Shown here one piece after another: positions 43,377 to 51,108 of a stretch of 64,000 nucleotides of DNA. Below the pieces are notes generated by a model, which saw only the letters and a program-made list of their open reading frames with translations, searched no databases and was not told where the DNA came from. The stretch covers positions 126,659 to 190,658 of the forward strand of contig NZ_LMSG01000012.1 of assembly GCF_001428335.1 (NCBI RefSeq). The letters run 5' to 3'. Position 1 is the first letter of the stretch, and every line of letters starts with the position of its first letter. The translations under genes were made by a program, and so were the position numbers. This DNA is from Arthrobacter sp. Soil762 (GTDB taxonomy: Bacteria; Actinomycetota; Actinomycetes; Actinomycetales; Micrococcaceae).

Positions 43377-44390
43377 ATGAAAATTCTGGTCACAGGTGGC
43401 ACCGGGTACATCGGTTCGCACACAGTCTTGTCCCTGCAGGAAGCCGGCCACGATGTGGTGGTGATCGATAACCTGGTGAACTCCAGCGAGGAGTCACTGC
43501 GCCGGGTATCCGAACTCAGCGGCAAGACCGCCGAATTCCACAAGGTGGACCTGGTGGACGAAGCCGCAGTGGAAGGCGTCTTTGCCACCCACACGATCGA
43601 CGCCGTAATCCACTTTGCCGGGCTCAAAGCCGTGGGCGAGTCGGTCCGCGAACCGCTCAAGTACTACTACAACAACCTTGTGGGCACGCTGAACCTGATC
43701 CGGGTGATGGACCGCCACGACGTCCGCTCCATCGTGTTCAGCTCCTCCGCCACCGTGTACGGCGAGCACAATCCCATCCCCTATGTGGAAAAGATGGAGA
43801 TCGGCGCCAACAACCCTTACGGCCGCACCAAGGAACAGATCGAGGACATCCTCGCAGACCTGGGCGCCGCTGACACGCGTTGGCACATTGCCCTGCTGCG
43901 CTACTTCAACCCGGTGGGTGCGCACCCGTCCGGCCGCATCGGCGAGGACCCGCAGGGCATCCCCAACAACCTGGTGCCCTTCATCGCCCAGGTGGCCGTT
44001 GGACGCCGCGACAAGCTCATGGTGTTCGGCGGCGACTACGACACCCCTGACGGCACTTGCCTGCGGGACTACATCCACGTCGTCGACCTCGCCGAAGGCC
44101 ACGTGGCAGCCCTCAACCACGTGGCGGACCGCTCAGGCGTCTACCGCTGGAACCTTGGCTCCGGGAAGGGCTCCTCCGTGCTGGAGGTCCTGCGGTCCTT
44201 CGAGAAGGCCGTGGGCCAGCCCATCCCCTACGAGATCACCGGACGCCGCGCGGGCGACCTCCCGGCCTTCTGGGCCGACGCCACCTCCGCCCTGGCCGAC
44301 CTGAGCTGGTCCACCACGAAGACCGTGGACCAGATGTGCGAGGACCACTGGCGCTGGCAGAAGAACAACCCCCTCGGCTACGACTCCTAG
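43377..44390 (+). CDS. galE: UDP-glucose 4-epimerase
   Basis: The 337-residue protein has the NAD-binding GGTGYIGSH (7-15), SSSATVYG and the catalytic YxxxK (Tyr148, Lys152), followed by YFNPVGAHPSG and LRDYIHVVDLA, typical of GalE. It interconverts UDP-glucose and UDP-galactose, supplying galactosyl donors for surface polymers. TAGCGT (43365-43370) ends 6 nt before the ATG with no Shine-Dalgarno, again a leaderless arrangement. Confidence 0.95.
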   Translation: MKILVTGGTGYIGSHTVLSLQEAGHDVVVIDNLVNSSEESLRRVSELSGKTAEFHKVDLVDEAAVEGVFATHTIDAVIHFAGLKAVGESVREPLKYYYNNLVGTLNLIRVMDRHDVRSIVFSSSATVYGEHNPIPYVEKMEIGANNPYGRTKEQIEDILADLGAADTRWHIALLRYFNPVGAHPSGRIGEDPQGIPNNLVPFIAQVAVGRRDKLMVFGGDYDTPDGTCLRDYIHVVDLAEGHVAALNHVADRSGVYRWNLGSGKGSSVLEVLRSFEKAVGQPIPYEITGRRAGDLPAFWADATSALADLSWSTTKTVDQMCEDHWRWQKNNPLGYDS

Positions 44391-44494
44391 CATCGATTGC
44401 TCCGTAAGGGCCCTTCAGGACGCTCAAAACGGCGCAGGGCCCACGCCGGCAGGGTTCCCTGGCCGAGCTTGCGAGGCGAGGGCGCCGGTGGGGA

Positions 44495-45748
44495 TCAATC
44501 GATGAGAATACGACGGCGGCCGATCTTGGTGTTCGGGTCGCTGATCATTTCACGCCACTGGGCGATCCAGCCCGGCAAGCGGCCGATCGCGAACAGCACG
44601 GTGAACATCTTCTCCGGGAAGCCCATGGCCTTGTAAATCAGGCCGGTGTAGAAGTCCACGTTCGGGTAGAGCTTGCGCTGGATGAAGTAGTCATCGTTCA
44701 GCGCCTTCTCTTCCAGGCGCATGGCGATCTCGAGCAGCTCGTCGTTGCCGCCGAGCTTGCTGAGGATCTCGTGGGCCGTGGCCTTGACGATCTTGGCGCG
44801 CGGATCGTAGTTCTTGTAGACGCGGTGTCCGAAGCCCATGAGGCGGACGCCGTCTTCCTTGTTCTTGACCTTCTCCATGTAGTCCTCGGGCTTGGTGCCG
44901 TCGGCCTGGATCTGGCGGAGCATCTTCAGCACTGCCTCGTTGGCGCCGCCGTGGGCGGGGCCGAAGAGGGCGTTGATGCCGGCTGACACCGAGGCGAAGA
45001 GGTTGGCGTTGGAGGAGCCCACCAGGCGCACGGTGGAGGTGGAACAGTTCTGCTCGTGGTCCGCGTGGAGGATCAGGAGGAGATCCAGTGCCTTGGCGAT
45101 GACGGGGTCAACTTCGTACTGTTCGGCCGGGAGGCCGAAGCTCAGGCGCATGAAGTTTTCCACGAGGTTGTGGGAGTTGTCCGGGTACAGCATCGGCTGG
45201 CCAATGGACTTCTTGTGCGCGTACGCGGCGATGACCGGCATCTTGGCCATCAGGCGGATGGTGGAGACCTCCACCTGCTCGGCGTTGAACGGGTCCAGGG
45301 AGTCCTGGTAGAAGGTGGACAGCGCCGAAACAGCCGAGGACAGCACGGGCATGGGGTGCGCGTCGCGCGGGAAACCGCTGAAGAAGCCCTTGAGCTCTTC
45401 GTGCAGGAGGGTGTGGCGGCGGATCTTCTGGTCGAACTCTTCCAGTTCCGTGGGGGTCGGCAAATTGCCGTAGATCAGCAGATAGGACACCTCGAGGAAG
45501 CTGGAGTGCTGTGCCAGCTGCTCGATGGGGTACCCGCGGTAACGCAGGATGCCCGCATCACCGTCGATGTAGGTGATAGCGGAAGTGGTTGCTGCGGTGT
45601 TCATGAAGCCGGGGTCAAAGGTGACTGCGCCCGTCTGCTTGAGCAGCTTGGAAACGTCGTAGCCTTCGTTTCCTTCAACAACCTGGATGCGCGGGAGCTT
45701 GAGCTCGCCTCCTGCATGGTGCAGGGTTGCGCTGTTGGTCTCAGTCAT
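44495..45748 (-). CDS. gltA: Citrate synthase
   Basis: The 417-residue protein carries the catalytic segments ILHADHEQNCST, LFGPAHGGANEAV and GFGHRVYKNYDPRA and ends GRRRILID. It condenses oxaloacetate and acetyl-CoA. The extended N terminus (LPRIQVVEGNEGYDVSKLL) is that of the hexameric type II form. AAGGGGA is placed 5 nt before the ATG at 45748. A CRP-like site lies in the upstream region. Confidence 0.97.
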   Translation of the reverse strand: MTETNSATLHHAGGELKLPRIQVVEGNEGYDVSKLLKQTGAVTFDPGFMNTAATTSAITYIDGDAGILRYRGYPIEQLAQHSSFLEVSYLLIYGNLPTPTELEEFDQKIRRHTLLHEELKGFFSGFPRDAHPMPVLSSAVSALSTFYQDSLDPFNAEQVEVSTIRLMAKMPVIAAYAHKKSIGQPMLYPDNSHNLVENFMRLSFGLPAEQYEVDPVIAKALDLLLILHADHEQNCSTSTVRLVGSSNANLFASVSAGINALFGPAHGGANEAVLKMLRQIQADGTKPEDYMEKVKNKEDGVRLMGFGHRVYKNYDPRAKIVKATAHEILSKLGGNDELLEIAMRLEEKALNDDYFIQRKLYPNVDFYTGLIYKAMGFPEKMFTVLFAIGRLPGWIAQWREMISDPNTKIGRRRILID

Positions 45749-45977
45749 GGAGTCCCCTTCATGAGGCGCGTGGGCCTCTGTCGAAAGCTTGATCCAACAT
45801 CCGGTGAGCCGTGGCAGTGACCCTGTTCATCCAGGAATCCAACACCCGGGCTGCCTTCTTGTAGAAAGCCACCATTGATAGTCACTTAAAAAGTACCGCC
45901 CGATTGCGGGTGTCACTAATCGGAGGCGTGCGAAACCCCCGTAAAATGCCGCCTTTGTGGTGCGAGTCACATGATTG
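45749..45977 (-). promoter_or_regulatory. gltA upstream region
   Basis: This 229-bp gap between dapC and gltA holds the gltA promoter. It is locally AT-richer around 45870-45900 (TTTTTAAGTGACTATC on the minus strand), a plausible -10 zone, leaving a leader of more than 100 nt. A CRP/GlxR-like palindrome sits at its distal end (45956-45971). No gene is seen. Confidence 0.5.
45956..45971. promoter_or_regulatory. CRP/GlxR-like binding site upstream of gltA
   Basis: TGTGG-N6-TCACA matches the CRP/GlxR consensus TGTGA-N6-TCACA in all but one core base. It ends 7 bp before the dapC stop and lies roughly 60-70 bp upstream of the presumed gltA promoter. GlxR control of gltA is established in Corynebacterium glutamicum; here it is inferred. 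Confidence 0.55.
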
Positions 45978-47126
45978 TTACGGCGCCGTGGCCAGTGTGG
46001 CCACTGCAGCATCAATCCGTTCATCCGTGCCTGTCAATGCGACACGCACAAACCCATTGCCGGCCTCGCCGTAAAAGACGCCCGGCCCCACCACGATGCC
46101 CCGCTCAGCCAACCTCGCAACGGTGTCCCAGGTGCTCTCTCCGGCGGTGGACCAAAGGTACAGTCCGGCGTCGGAATCCTTGATTTCCAGCCCGAAGCCC
46201 TGCAGTGCCGGCATCAGGCGCTCCCGGCGTCCGCGGTACAGGTCCTTCTGGGCCTGGACGTGGGTGTCATCGCCCAGCGCAACCCGCATTGCTTCCTGCA
46301 CCGGGTAAGGGACGATCATGCCTGCATGCTTGCGGCTGTTGACGAGGTTGGCCATGATGGCCGCGTCACCGGCCACAAATGCTGCGCGGTAACCTGCCAC
46401 GTTGGACTGCTTGCTCAGCGAGTACACGGCCAGGAGGCCCTCGTGGGACCCGCCGGAAACGCGCGGATCCAGGATGCTGGGCACGGGCTCGCCGCCGCGC
46501 TGTGCGTCCCACGCGCCCCACCCGAGTTCGGCGTAGCACTCGTCCGAGGCCACCACGGCGCCCAGTTCGCGGGCCTGCGCCACAAGCGCTTTGAGGGACT
46601 CAACATCCCTGACGCTTCCGGTGGGGTTGCCCGGGGAGTTTACCCAGATCAGCCGCACGCGTGCGCGGGTGGCATCGTCCAACTCGTCAAGGTGGTCGGT
46701 AGCGACGGAGGTGACGCCGGCGAAAGTAGCCCCGATGTCATAGGTGGGGTAGGCAACCTTGGGGCGGACGACGACGTCGCCCGGCTTCAGCCCGAGCAGG
46801 AGCGGCAGCCACGCCACCAGCTCCTTGGAGCCGACGGTGGGCATAATGTTCTTAGGGTCCAGGCCGGGGACGCCGCGTCGCCGCTCGAACCACGCCGCAA
46901 TGGCTTCCCGCAACGGAACGGTGCCGTGGACCGTGGGGTATCCCGGGGCGTCCGCGGCGGCCCTGAGGGCATCCTGGATCACAGCGGGAGTTGGGTCGAC
47001 AGGCGTGCCGATCGACAGGTTCACCGCCCCGCCAGGGTGCTCAGAGGCTTTGGCCAGGTACGGTGCCATGGCCTCCCACGGGTAGTCCGGCAGGCTCAGG
47101 CCAAAGCTGTTCACGGCAGCGGTCAA
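45978..47126 (-). CDS. dapC: Succinyldiaminopimelate transaminase
   Basis: The 382-residue fold-type I aminotransferase has IWVNSPGNPTG, VASDECYAELGW and the PLP-lysine segment YSLSKQSNVAGYR. It makes N-succinyl-diaminopimelate between the DapD and DapE steps. The start is either TTG at 47126 (MTAAVNSFG) or GTG at 47114; neither has a strong ribosome site. It lies 13 nt after fdxA, a pairing conserved in actinobacteria. Confidence 0.92.
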   Translation of the reverse strand: MTAAVNSFGLSLPDYPWEAMAPYLAKASEHPGGAVNLSIGTPVDPTPAVIQDALRAAADAPGYPTVHGTVPLREAIAAWFERRRGVPGLDPKNIMPTVGSKELVAWLPLLLGLKPGDVVVRPKVAYPTYDIGATFAGVTSVATDHLDELDDATRARVRLIWVNSPGNPTGSVRDVESLKALVAQARELGAVVASDECYAELGWGAWDAQRGGEPVPSILDPRVSGGSHEGLLAVYSLSKQSNVAGYRAAFVAGDAAIMANLVNSRKHAGMIVPYPVQEAMRVALGDDTHVQAQKDLYRGRRERLMPALQGFGLEIKDSDAGLYLWSTAGESTWDTVARLAERGIVVGPGVFYGEAGNGFVRVALTGTDERIDAAVATLATAP

Positions 47127-47139
47127 CGCGATGCCCGGC

Positions 47140-47466
47140 TCAGTGGTCTTGGTTCTGCAGCGGCAGGGCGGCGATCATCGGGTGATCCTTGCCCGTGTTG
47201 CCCACCTTGGCGGCGCCACCGGGCGAGCCCAGGTCATCGAAGAATTCGACGTTGGCCTTGTAGTAGTCAGCCCACTCTTCGGGGGTGTCATCCTCGTAGT
47301 AGATGGCTTCCACCGGGCACACCGGCTCGCAGGCACCACAGTCGACACACTCATCGGGGTGGATGTACAAGGAACGCTCACCCTCATAGATGCAGTCAAC
47401 GGGGCATTCCTCGATACATGCCTTGTCCTTGACATCTACACACGGCTGCGCGATTACGTACGTCAC
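47140..47466 (-). CDS. fdxA: 7Fe ferredoxin FdxA
   Basis: From the GTG at 47466 the protein has 108 residues and starts MTYVIAQPCVDVKD. Cysteines at 9, 17, 21 and 25 and at 40, 43, 46 and 50 give the [3Fe-4S] and [4Fe-4S] arrangement of 7Fe ferredoxins (CVDCGACEPVCPVEAI). It shuttles electrons at low potential. The longer frame to 47508 is unlikely because GAGAGG, a good ribosome site, lies just upstream of the chosen GTG. dapC follows. Confidence 0.94.
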   Translation of the reverse strand: MTYVIAQPCVDVKDKACIEECPVDCIYEGERSLYIHPDECVDCGACEPVCPVEAIYYEDDTPEEWADYYKANVEFFDDLGSPGGAAKVGNTGKDHPMIAALPLQNQDH

Positions 47467-47600
47467 GTCCCTTGCCTCTCCACGATATTTCCCGGCAGCG
47501 GCCGGCACTTGAATCCGGCACAGGCCGGACTATTGACTTCTGAGCCTATTATCTCCCAGTCCGTCCACGCGAACCTAGCCGGCCGCCTTAGTATGAACTG

Positions 47601-47846
47601 GTGAGTCCCGCCCAGCCTACGCCCCGAGAATTTCTGGCCACCGCCCCACCCGGAACAAGGGTCGTAGTGCGTTACCGGATCGACGGCGGCCTGACGGACG
47701 CCCTGGGGCATCTGGTGGCCACTGACGACGGCGGCTGCACAGTCCGCACACGGAAGGCCGACGTCGTGATCCCCTTGGACCTGGTGGTGGCCGCCAAGGA
47801 AGTGCCGCCGGCGCCGGAGCGGCGCCCGGCCCGCGTCCGCAACTGA
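47601..47846 (+). CDS. Small SH3-like protein of unknown function
   Basis: The 81-residue protein contains TRVVVRYRIDGGLTDALGHLVATDDGGCTVRTRKADVVIPLDLVVAAKEVPP. This resembles the small beta-barrel that precedes the acetyltransferase domain in some actinobacterial GNAT proteins, here on its own. No function can be assigned. It starts with GTG at 47601; TAGTAT (47589-47594) ends 6 nt upstream with no Shine-Dalgarno, so it looks leaderless. Confidence 0.75.
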   Translation: MSPAQPTPREFLATAPPGTRVVVRYRIDGGLTDALGHLVATDDGGCTVRTRKADVVIPLDLVVAAKEVPPAPERRPARVRN

Positions 47847-47864
47847 CGCTTTCCTGACACAAAA

Positions 47865-47913
47865 GAAGCTGCCGGCACGACGGCGGGTTCCCGCCTGCCG
47901 TACCGGCAGCTTC
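47865..47913. terminator. Bidirectional terminator between 47601-47846 and typA
   Basis: GAAGCTGCCGG (47865-47875) and CCGGCAGCTTC (47903-47913) form a perfect 11-bp outer stem, and GGCGGG/CCCGCC near 47882-47895 adds an inner stem. An A-run precedes it on the plus strand, giving a U-tract for typA. Confidence 0.85.
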
Positions 47914-47931
47914 AGTGACGTGCTATTAGGA

Positions 47932-49860
47932 CTAGGCCTTGGCGCGTGCCCGTGTGGACTTGGCGCGTTCGCTGGCGTCCAGGATGAGCTTCCGGATACG
48001 GATGGACTCCGGGGTCACCTCAACGCACTCGTCTTCGCGGGCGAATTCCAAGGATTCTTCCAGAGTCAGGTTGCGCGGCGGCGTCATGTTCTCGAAGGTG
48101 TCCGAGGACGCTGCACGCATGTTGGTGAGCTGCTTTTCCCTGGTGATGTTCACGTCCATGTCATCGGCGCGTGAGTTCTCGCCAACGATCATGCCTTCGT
48201 AGACCTCGGAGGTGGGCTGCACGAAGAATGACATGCGCTCCTGGAGCTTGATCATCGCGAACGGGGTGACCACGCCAGAGCGGTCAGCCACGATCGAACC
48301 GTTGGTGCGGTACTCGATGGGGCCGGCCCACGGCTCGTAGCCCTCGGCGATGGAGGAAGCAATGCCGGCACCGCGGGTGTCGGTGAGGAACTTGGTGCGG
48401 AAGCCGATCAGGCCACGGGCCGGAACGATGAACTCCATGCGGCACCAGCCGGTGCCGTGGTTGGCCATGTTGGTCATGCGGCCCTTGCGGGCTGCCATCA
48501 GCTGGGTGACGGCACCGAGGTACTCTTCCGGCACGTCGATGGTCATGTGTTCCATCGGCTCGTGGGTCTTGCCGTCGACGGTCTTGGTGACAACCTGCGG
48601 CTTGCCGACAGTCAGTTCGAAGCCTTCACGTCGCATCTGCTCAACCAGGATGGCCAGCGCCAGCTCGCCACGGCCCTGGACTTCCCAGGCGTCGGGACGC
48701 TCGGTGGGGAGAACCTTGATGGAGACGTTACCGATCAGTTCCTTGTCCAGGCGGTCCTTGACCTGGCGGGCCGTGACCTTGGCGCCCTTGACCCGGCCGG
48801 CCAGCGGCGAGGTGTTGATACCGATGGTCATGGAGATGGCGGGATCGTCAACGGTGATCAGCGGCAGCGGCTGCGGGTTGTCGACATCGGTCAGGGTCTC
48901 ACCAATGGTGATTTCCTCGATACCGGCAACGGCGACGATTTCGCCCGGACCTGCAGACTCGGTGGGAACACGGTCCAGTGCCTTGGTGGCCAGCAGTTCG
49001 GTGATCTTGACGTTCTTGAGCTCTCCGTTGGCGCGGGCCCAGGCAACGGTCTGGCCCTTGCGCAGGGTGCCGTTGTAGATGCGCAGCAACGCGAGGCGGC
49101 CCAGGAACGGGGAGGCGTCCAGGTTGGTCACGTGTGCCTGGAGGACACCGTTCGGGTTGTACGTCGGGGCCGGGATGTGCTCGATGATGGTCTTGAACAG
49201 CGGCTCAAGGTCTTCGTTGTCCGGAGCGGAGCCGTCGGCGGGCTGGTCCAGGGAGGCGCGGCCCACCCTCGCTGCTGCGTAGACGACCGGTACTTCAAGG
49301 ATCTTGTCCAGGTCCAGGTCCGGAACTTCGTCAGCGAGGTCCGAGGCCAGGCCCAGGAGGAGGTCCATCGACTCGTGGACAACTTCCTCGATGCGGGCGT
49401 CGGGGCGGTCCGTCTTGTTGACGAGGAGGATAACCGGCAGGTGCGCGGCCAGGGCCTTGCGCAGCACAAAGCGGGTCTGGGGCAGCGGGCCCTCGGAAGC
49501 GTCAACGAGGAGTACAACGCCGTCCACCATGGACAGGCCGCGCTCTACTTCGCCGCCGAAGTCGGCGTGGCCGGGGGTGTCGATGACGTTGATGGTGATG
49601 GTTTCACCGTTGGAGGACGGTCCGTTGTAGGCCACCGTGGTGTTCTTGGCCAGGATGGTGATGCCCTTTTCGCGCTCCAGGTCACCGGAGTCCATCACGC
49701 GGTCTTCGAGGTGGTTGTGTTCGGCAAAGGAGTTGGTCTGCTTGAGCATGGCGTCGACCAGAGTGGTCTTGCCGTGGTCAACGTGGGCCACGATCGCGAC
49801 GTTGCGGAGGTCACTGCGTGATGCAGTGGCTACCGCAGTGTTGGTGGTGGTTTCAGACAT
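47932..49860 (-). CDS. typA: Ribosome-binding GTPase TypA/BipA
   Basis: The 642-residue protein has the translational-GTPase motifs AHVDHGKTTL (G1), EKGITI (G2), DTPGHADFGGEV (G3) and NKTDRPDAR (G4). EF-G-like domains and the BipA-specific C-terminal region (GKTHEPMEHMTIDVPEEYLG ... RGLIGFRTKFLTDTRG) follow. It assists 50S assembly and stress adaptation. The upstream 190 bp contain a TAGAAT -10 near 49968 on the minus strand, giving a leader of about 100 nt. Confidence 0.96.
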   Translation of the reverse strand: MSETTTNTAVATASRSDLRNVAIVAHVDHGKTTLVDAMLKQTNSFAEHNHLEDRVMDSGDLEREKGITILAKNTTVAYNGPSSNGETITINVIDTPGHADFGGEVERGLSMVDGVVLLVDASEGPLPQTRFVLRKALAAHLPVILLVNKTDRPDARIEEVVHESMDLLLGLASDLADEVPDLDLDKILEVPVVYAAARVGRASLDQPADGSAPDNEDLEPLFKTIIEHIPAPTYNPNGVLQAHVTNLDASPFLGRLALLRIYNGTLRKGQTVAWARANGELKNVKITELLATKALDRVPTESAGPGEIVAVAGIEEITIGETLTDVDNPQPLPLITVDDPAISMTIGINTSPLAGRVKGAKVTARQVKDRLDKELIGNVSIKVLPTERPDAWEVQGRGELALAILVEQMRREGFELTVGKPQVVTKTVDGKTHEPMEHMTIDVPEEYLGAVTQLMAARKGRMTNMANHGTGWCRMEFIVPARGLIGFRTKFLTDTRGAGIASSIAEGYEPWAGPIEYRTNGSIVADRSGVVTPFAMIKLQERMSFFVQPTSEVYEGMIVGENSRADDMDVNITREKQLTNMRAASSDTFENMTPPRNLTLEESLEFAREDECVEVTPESIRIRKLILDASERAKSTRARAKA

Positions 49861-50050
49861 GCGTGATTGCTCGATTCAGTGGTGAAGTCAGCTGTTGTAT
49901 CGCGACATTTCCAACCGGAACGCACGACGGATTAGCCCAATAACACAGGGCTCCTTCCCTCATTCTAAACGCTGAGCCTATTGTTGGCCTAAAAATCTTG
50001 GGCCAGCCCAGTCCGGCCAGTGGGTAATTCCGGCCCGCCACGGCTCAAAA

Positions 50051-50066
50051 AGTGACCAAGCTCACT
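50051..50066. promoter_or_regulatory. GTGA-N6-TCAC palindrome upstream of the SGNH gene
   Basis: AGTGA-CCAAGC-TCACT is a perfect 5-bp-arm palindrome with the GTGA-N6-TCAC core of CRP/GlxR-type sites. It lies 65-80 bp upstream of the lipoprotein start codon. Confidence 0.5.
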
Positions 50067-50130
50067 GGATTTTTGTGACTTGATGCCCCATCATTGCTGT
50101 GATAACCACAGCAAGCCCGGAGAATCCCTG

Positions 50131-50991
50131 ATGCGAAAAGCCTCGGCGCTGACCCGCTTTGTCGCATCTGGATTCGCGGTAGCCGCGCTCCTGTGCGGCT
50201 GCGGACAGACCCCAGAACCCACCGCTGGTTCCGCCGCGCCGCCATATGTACAGGCACCGGCGGCCGTGGCCGGCGCCTACCAGGCCCGCGGTGGCGATCC
50301 GATCAGCCTGCCTGCCGGTTCTGTGTACCGCAACCCGGCCAGCGGGCGTGACGAGGTGGTGGTGCCGGACATGCGGCACACTGCCCTCCTGATCGGCGAT
50401 TCCCAATCCGAACCTACTGAGGGCTGGCCGCGCCTTGGCCTTGCGGCCGTTGGTTACAAGGTCCACTTCTGCGGGCTCGGCGGAACGGGATTCGTGGCGT
50501 CCAACGGCAAGACAGGCAACTACATCGACGCCTTGCAGCGTGGCGACTGGAAGCTGCCGTACGGGACGCCCGCGCTGATCGTCATCCAGGGCGGCGGCAA
50601 CGACGCCGCGCGCGGCGCTACCGATGCACAGATCGTGGCCAACGCCGACCGCCTGATCGGGGCACTCCAGGACCGCTATCCAGGCGCCAGGATGGCCATG
50701 ATCGGCACCCTGGCCCGCGGCGCCAACTATGGCGGCGGGCGCAGGACCCAGGTCGATGCGCTGCTGGGTACAGTGGCGGCACGGCATGGCCTACCGTTTG
50801 TGGGCGTGGGTGACTGGCTGTCGAAATACAACCTCGCGAAGAACCTGGCAGATGCCGTCCACATGGATGCCGCAGGCCACAGGTCTCTGGGCGGGCTGCT
50901 TGGATCCAGGCTTCGGCACTTGGGCCTCGAAGGCCCACCGCTGGATGGCACAGTCCCGGTGGCGGCGTCCGCACCCACCCCGGCGGGCTGA
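50131..50991 (+). CDS. Secreted SGNH/GDSL-hydrolase lipoprotein
   Basis: From the ATG at 50131 (GGAGA upstream) the protein has 286 residues. The signal peptide ends in ALLCGC (Cys24), an acceptable lipobox. The SGNH blocks are GDSQS (Ser91), the GLGGTG glycine, GGGND (Asn) and ADAVHMDAAGH near the C terminus (Asp/His). It is probably an esterase or lipase-like enzyme acting on an extracellular or cell-surface ester. The frame is open back to 50080, but the signal peptide fixes the start. Confidence 0.87.
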   Translation: MRKASALTRFVASGFAVAALLCGCGQTPEPTAGSAAPPYVQAPAAVAGAYQARGGDPISLPAGSVYRNPASGRDEVVVPDMRHTALLIGDSQSEPTEGWPRLGLAAVGYKVHFCGLGGTGFVASNGKTGNYIDALQRGDWKLPYGTPALIVIQGGGNDAARGATDAQIVANADRLIGALQDRYPGARMAMIGTLARGANYGGGRRTQVDALLGTVAARHGLPFVGVGDWLSKYNLAKNLADAVHMDAAGHRSLGGLLGSRLRHLGLEGPPLDGTVPVAASAPTPAG

Positions 50992-51048
50992 ACAGGCTCT
51001 TAGCCTACTGAAGTGGCCCCGTGGCGCACTTTAATGACCGTAAAAAGC

Positions 51049-51083
51049 GATGGAGCCGGTGCCCTGAAGGCACCGGCTCCATC
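51049..51083. terminator. Bidirectional terminator after the SGNH gene and the opp operon
   Basis: GATGGAGCCGGTGCC (51049-51063) pairs perfectly with GGCACCGGCTCCATC (51069-51083) around a 5-nt loop; an A-run precedes it, giving a U-tract for the minus-strand opp operon. Confidence 0.88.
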
Positions 51084-51108
51084 CTTAACCCGGGATACTG
51101 CAGCCGGA

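Noticed and set aside
44391..44504. CATCGATTG / CAATCGATG inverted repeat flanking the galE-gltA gap
   Set aside because: The arms are about 95 nt apart, one overlaps the gltA stop region, and no terminator-like features link them; chance is likely.
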